DNA from: Bacteroidota bacterium
GTDB taxonomy: Bacteria > Bacteroidota > Ignavibacteria > Kapaibacteriales > Kapaibacteriaceae
NCBI GenBank assembly: GCA_018266735.1
Contig: JAFDZT010000008.1
Location: 62,001 to 126,000 of the forward strand
Direction of reading: 5' to 3'
Length of the DNA stretch: 64,000 nt
Part shown: in pieces, positions 62,383-64,000 of the stretch
Layout: each line of letters begins with the position of its first letter
How positions within the stretch are numbered: position 1 is the first letter of the stretch
The notes under the pieces: generated by a model
Databases searched by the model: none
Seen by the model: only the letters and a program-made list of their open reading frames with translations
Told to the model about the DNA's origin: nothing
Translations under genes and position numbers: made by a program

Positions 62383-63047
62383 TGCACGTGTTCGATGAAG
62401 GCGGCAACCTGCGCCACGGGCGCTTTCTCAATGGGATGCTTGCGTGAAGGGAACACCGACAAGGTTGCGCCAGGCGTTGCGCGATACATCTGCATGGTCT
62501 CTTCAATGCTCACCATTTCGTCACGGTCCCCAATGCCATAGTGCACCGGCAATGTGAACGCGGATACCATATCGGTGGTGACCACGGGAGCATCGCCGAG
62601 TCCGCGCATCAAACCTGCCGTCTTCTCCAGCACCGACGTCCATCGGTGCGCTCCATGCCGACGTTGCAGATCGGCCGCAAAGGCAGGGACCTTGGCCACG
62701 ATGATCGATGCATCGAGTTTCTTCACTTCGTTGGCGGCACCTGCCGGCGTCCACTCGAACTTCGTTCCGAGTGTGACGATGGACGACATCAGCTCCGGAC
62801 GTCGTGCTGCCAGCGCAATGGCCACGTAGCCACCCATGCTATAGCCGAAGATGCGAGGCTGGTCCATGGCCTCGAGCGTGCGCTCCAGTTGCTGTGCGAA
62901 CAGATCGATGGTCCATGCCTCTTCCACATCGTCCATGCTGCCATGACCGATGAATTCAAGAACGGAAGCGGAGGGTCCGAGGGTGGCAAGGAGCGGTGCG
63001 AACTGATGCGCACTTCCAAGGGCTCCATGGAGGACGAGGATGTTCAT
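62379..63047 (-). CDS. Alpha/beta-hydrolase fold protein
   Basis: 222 residues. Oxyanion region LHGALGS near the start and the nucleophile elbow GYSMGGY (Ser near residue 76), with a late Asp (GDRDEM) and His in RKHPIEK forming the triad. Small cytoplasmic hydrolase or esterase; the substrate is unknown. The ATG at 63047 overlaps the wecE-type stop as ATGA. Confidence 0.85.
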   Translation of the reverse strand: MNILVLHGALGSAHQFAPLLATLGPSASVLEFIGHGSMDDVEEAWTIDLFAQQLERTLEAMDQPRIFGYSMGGYVAIALAARRPELMSSIVTLGTKFEWTPAGAANEVKKLDASIIVAKVPAFAADLQRRHGAHRWTSVLEKTAGLMRGLGDAPVVTTDMVSAFTLPVHYGIGDRDEMVSIEETMQMYRATPGATLSVFPSRKHPIEKAPVAQVAAFIEHVQ

Positions 63048-64000
63048 TGTGCGTTGACCCACTGTGTGATGAGGTCGCAGATCACGTCAACATTTGCGAC
63101 CGTCAGATTCGTATGCAAGGGAAGACGCAGCAGACGCGGCGCTGCATCGTCCGTTGCCGGCAATGGTCTGCGTGGTGCGCCGCATTCCAAGCCCATGGGC
63201 GATGAATGTAAGGGCACATAGTGGAATGCCGTTCCCACACCGTGTTCGCGAAGGAAGCGAATGAGATCGTCGCGATGACCTTCGCTCCGCAAGAGAACGT
63301 GTTGCAAGTGCCATGCGGGACGTGCATACGACGGAATGGATGGCAACGTGACCTGCGTTTCGATCGAGGGCTCTGACAATCGCTGACGATAGCGCTCCAC
63401 GAGCGCACGTCGGATCTGCTGCACGGTATCGAATTCGGCGAGACCGCCGGAGAGCAAGGCAGCAAGCGGCTCTGCAAGCACGTAGCTCGACCCTTTGCTG
63501 ACCCAACGATACTTGTCGACCTGACCGCGGAAGAACTGTTTTCTGTTCGTTCCCTTTTCACGGAAGATCTCTGCGCGTTCGGCGATCGACGCATGCGTTG
63601 TGAGGAATGCACCGCCTTCACCGCACATGATGTTCTTCGTTGCATGAAAGCTATAGGCGGCCATATCTCCAAGTGTCCCAAGGGCCCTGTCGTTCCAATG
63701 TCCACCGATCGCATGGGCTGCATCCTCGATCAGCAGCAGACCATGCTCCGCACAGATGCTTCGAAGGGCGGCCATATCGCAGGCGATCCCGGCATAATGC
63801 ACCACCATGATGGCGCGTGTTCGCGATGTGATCGCTTTGATCACATCAGTAGGATCGATGTTCATCGTCGACGGATCCACATCCACAAACACCGGCACTA
63901 GTCCAGCTTGCAGGATGGCCGTGGCCGAGCTCGTGAACGTGAACGACGGAACGATGACCTCGCCGCCGTCGACGTGGTCGATCATCGCACACGACAGTTC
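63044..64000 (-). CDS. wecE: dTDP-4-amino-4,6-dideoxygalactose transaminase-like protein, C-terminal part
   Basis: 318 residues visible; about 60 N-terminal residues lie past the window edge. A DegT/DnrJ/EryC1 PLP aminotransferase with the Schiff-base lysine in YSFHATKN and a stretch (RAEIFREKGTNRKQFFRGQ, DKYRW, SSYVL) that matches WecE/RffA closely from memory. WecE converts dTDP-4-keto-6-deoxyglucose to the 4-amino-4,6-dideoxygalactose nucleotide, used in O-antigen or common-antigen type glycans. The closing part to residue 318 is complete. Confidence 0.88.
   Translation of the reverse strand, partial: ELSCAMIDHVDGGEVIVPSFTFTSSATAILQAGLVPVFVDVDPSTMNIDPTDVIKAITSRTRAIMVVHYAGIACDMAALRSICAEHGLLLIEDAAHAIGGHWNDRALGTLGDMAAYSFHATKNIMCGEGGAFLTTHASIAERAEIFREKGTNRKQFFRGQVDKYRWVSKGSSYVLAEPLAALLSGGLAEFDTVQQIRRALVERYRQRLSEPSIETQVTLPSIPSYARPAWHLQHVLLRSEGHRDDLIRFLREHGVGTAFHYVPLHSSPMGLECGAPRRPLPATDDAAPRLLRLPLHTNLTVANVDVICDLITQWVNAQ

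Noticed and set aside
1..64000. CRISPR arrays, insertion sequences, prophage or toxin-antitoxin modules
   Set aside because: No regular direct repeats, transposase motifs, integrase or small paired toxin-antitoxin frames were recognised on either strand.

Overview
The window is 64 kb of compact, gene-dense bacterial chromosome, roughly 57-60 % G+C by eye. No phage, insertion sequence, CRISPR array or rRNA was seen. The best fit is the Bacteroidota/Chlorobiota side of the FCB group, and I suspect a Candidatus Kapabacteria (Kapaibacteriota)-type organism; that name is inference. The evidence is: several very large secreted proteins ending in a type IX secretion (Por) C-terminal sorting domain; promoters of the Bacteroidota type (TTTG, about 19 nt, TAnnTTTG); a GWxTD-domain protein; a Wza/Wzz exopolysaccharide pair; a DhnA-type class I aldolase; and a CrtC/CruC-like carotenoid pair.

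Layout. 1-2.4 kb: start of a secreted Lys/Ala-rich protein (cut by the window edge) divergent from enoyl-CoA hydratase and Kdo transferase (waaA). 2.4-8.5 kb: a secreted PQQ-type sugar dehydrogenase homologue and a 1496-residue surface protein with a strong promoter. 8.7-11.0 kb: PAP2 membrane phosphatase, rsmA and a HIT protein, coupled by ATGA overlaps. 11.1-17.3 kb: an outer-membrane barrel, a second giant IgGFc-binding-like secreted protein, and an OstA/LptA-like protein. 17.3-21.2 kb (+): hflX, a small membrane protein, recN and a ppGpp-hydrolase-like HD protein. 21.2-24.0 kb (-): Wzz-like and Wza-like exopolysaccharide export genes. 24.0-26.8 kb (+): inositol monophosphatase, dapF and an M20 amidohydrolase. 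26.8-33.2 kb (-): tRNA-Ser(GGA), ECF sigma factor, LytR_C protein, rsfS, argS, a UPF0598-thioesterase fusion, a metallophosphoesterase and two tandem four-helix membrane proteins. 33.3-39.2 kb (+): Tat-exported LD-carboxypeptidase and a 1591-residue von Willebrand A surface protein ending in a clear terminator. 39.3-43.5 kb (+): fbaB, an MsbA-like ABC exporter and cystathionine beta-synthase. 43.5-47.8 kb (-): enoyl-ACP reductase-like SDR, CpcT-like protein, mutL and a CrtC-like protein. 47.8-49.3 kb (+): CruC-like glycosyltransferase and a four-cysteine membrane protein. 49.3-53.9 kb (-): GWxTD protein, ruvX, a sensor kinase and ispF. 54.0-55.4 kb (+): xseA and xseB. 55.4-57.1 kb (-): gpsA and plsY. 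57.3-60.5 kb (+): a ClpB-like protein lacking the first ATPase module, then a VWA-OmpA-SPOR lipoprotein. 60.5-64 kb (-): trxB, queG, an alpha/beta hydrolase and a wecE-type aminotransferase cut by the window edge.

The genome is packed tightly. Most co-directional neighbours overlap as ATGA, GTGA or TAATG, and six of seven tail-to-tail pairs overlap, four of them by exactly four bases through interlocked stop codons. Genes for the envelope dominate (Kdo, OstA, exopolysaccharide export, surface proteins, LD-carboxypeptidase, OmpA/SPOR lipoprotein, plsY), interleaved with housekeeping repair and translation genes. No stretch longer than about 200 bases lacks a gene. The most notable points are a recurring TAnnTTTG promoter placed 5-6 bases from three start codons (probable leaderless transcripts), the UPF0598-hotdog fusion, the ClpB-like protein with only the second ATPase module, and a carotenoid-tailoring locus with an unrecognised four-cysteine membrane protein.
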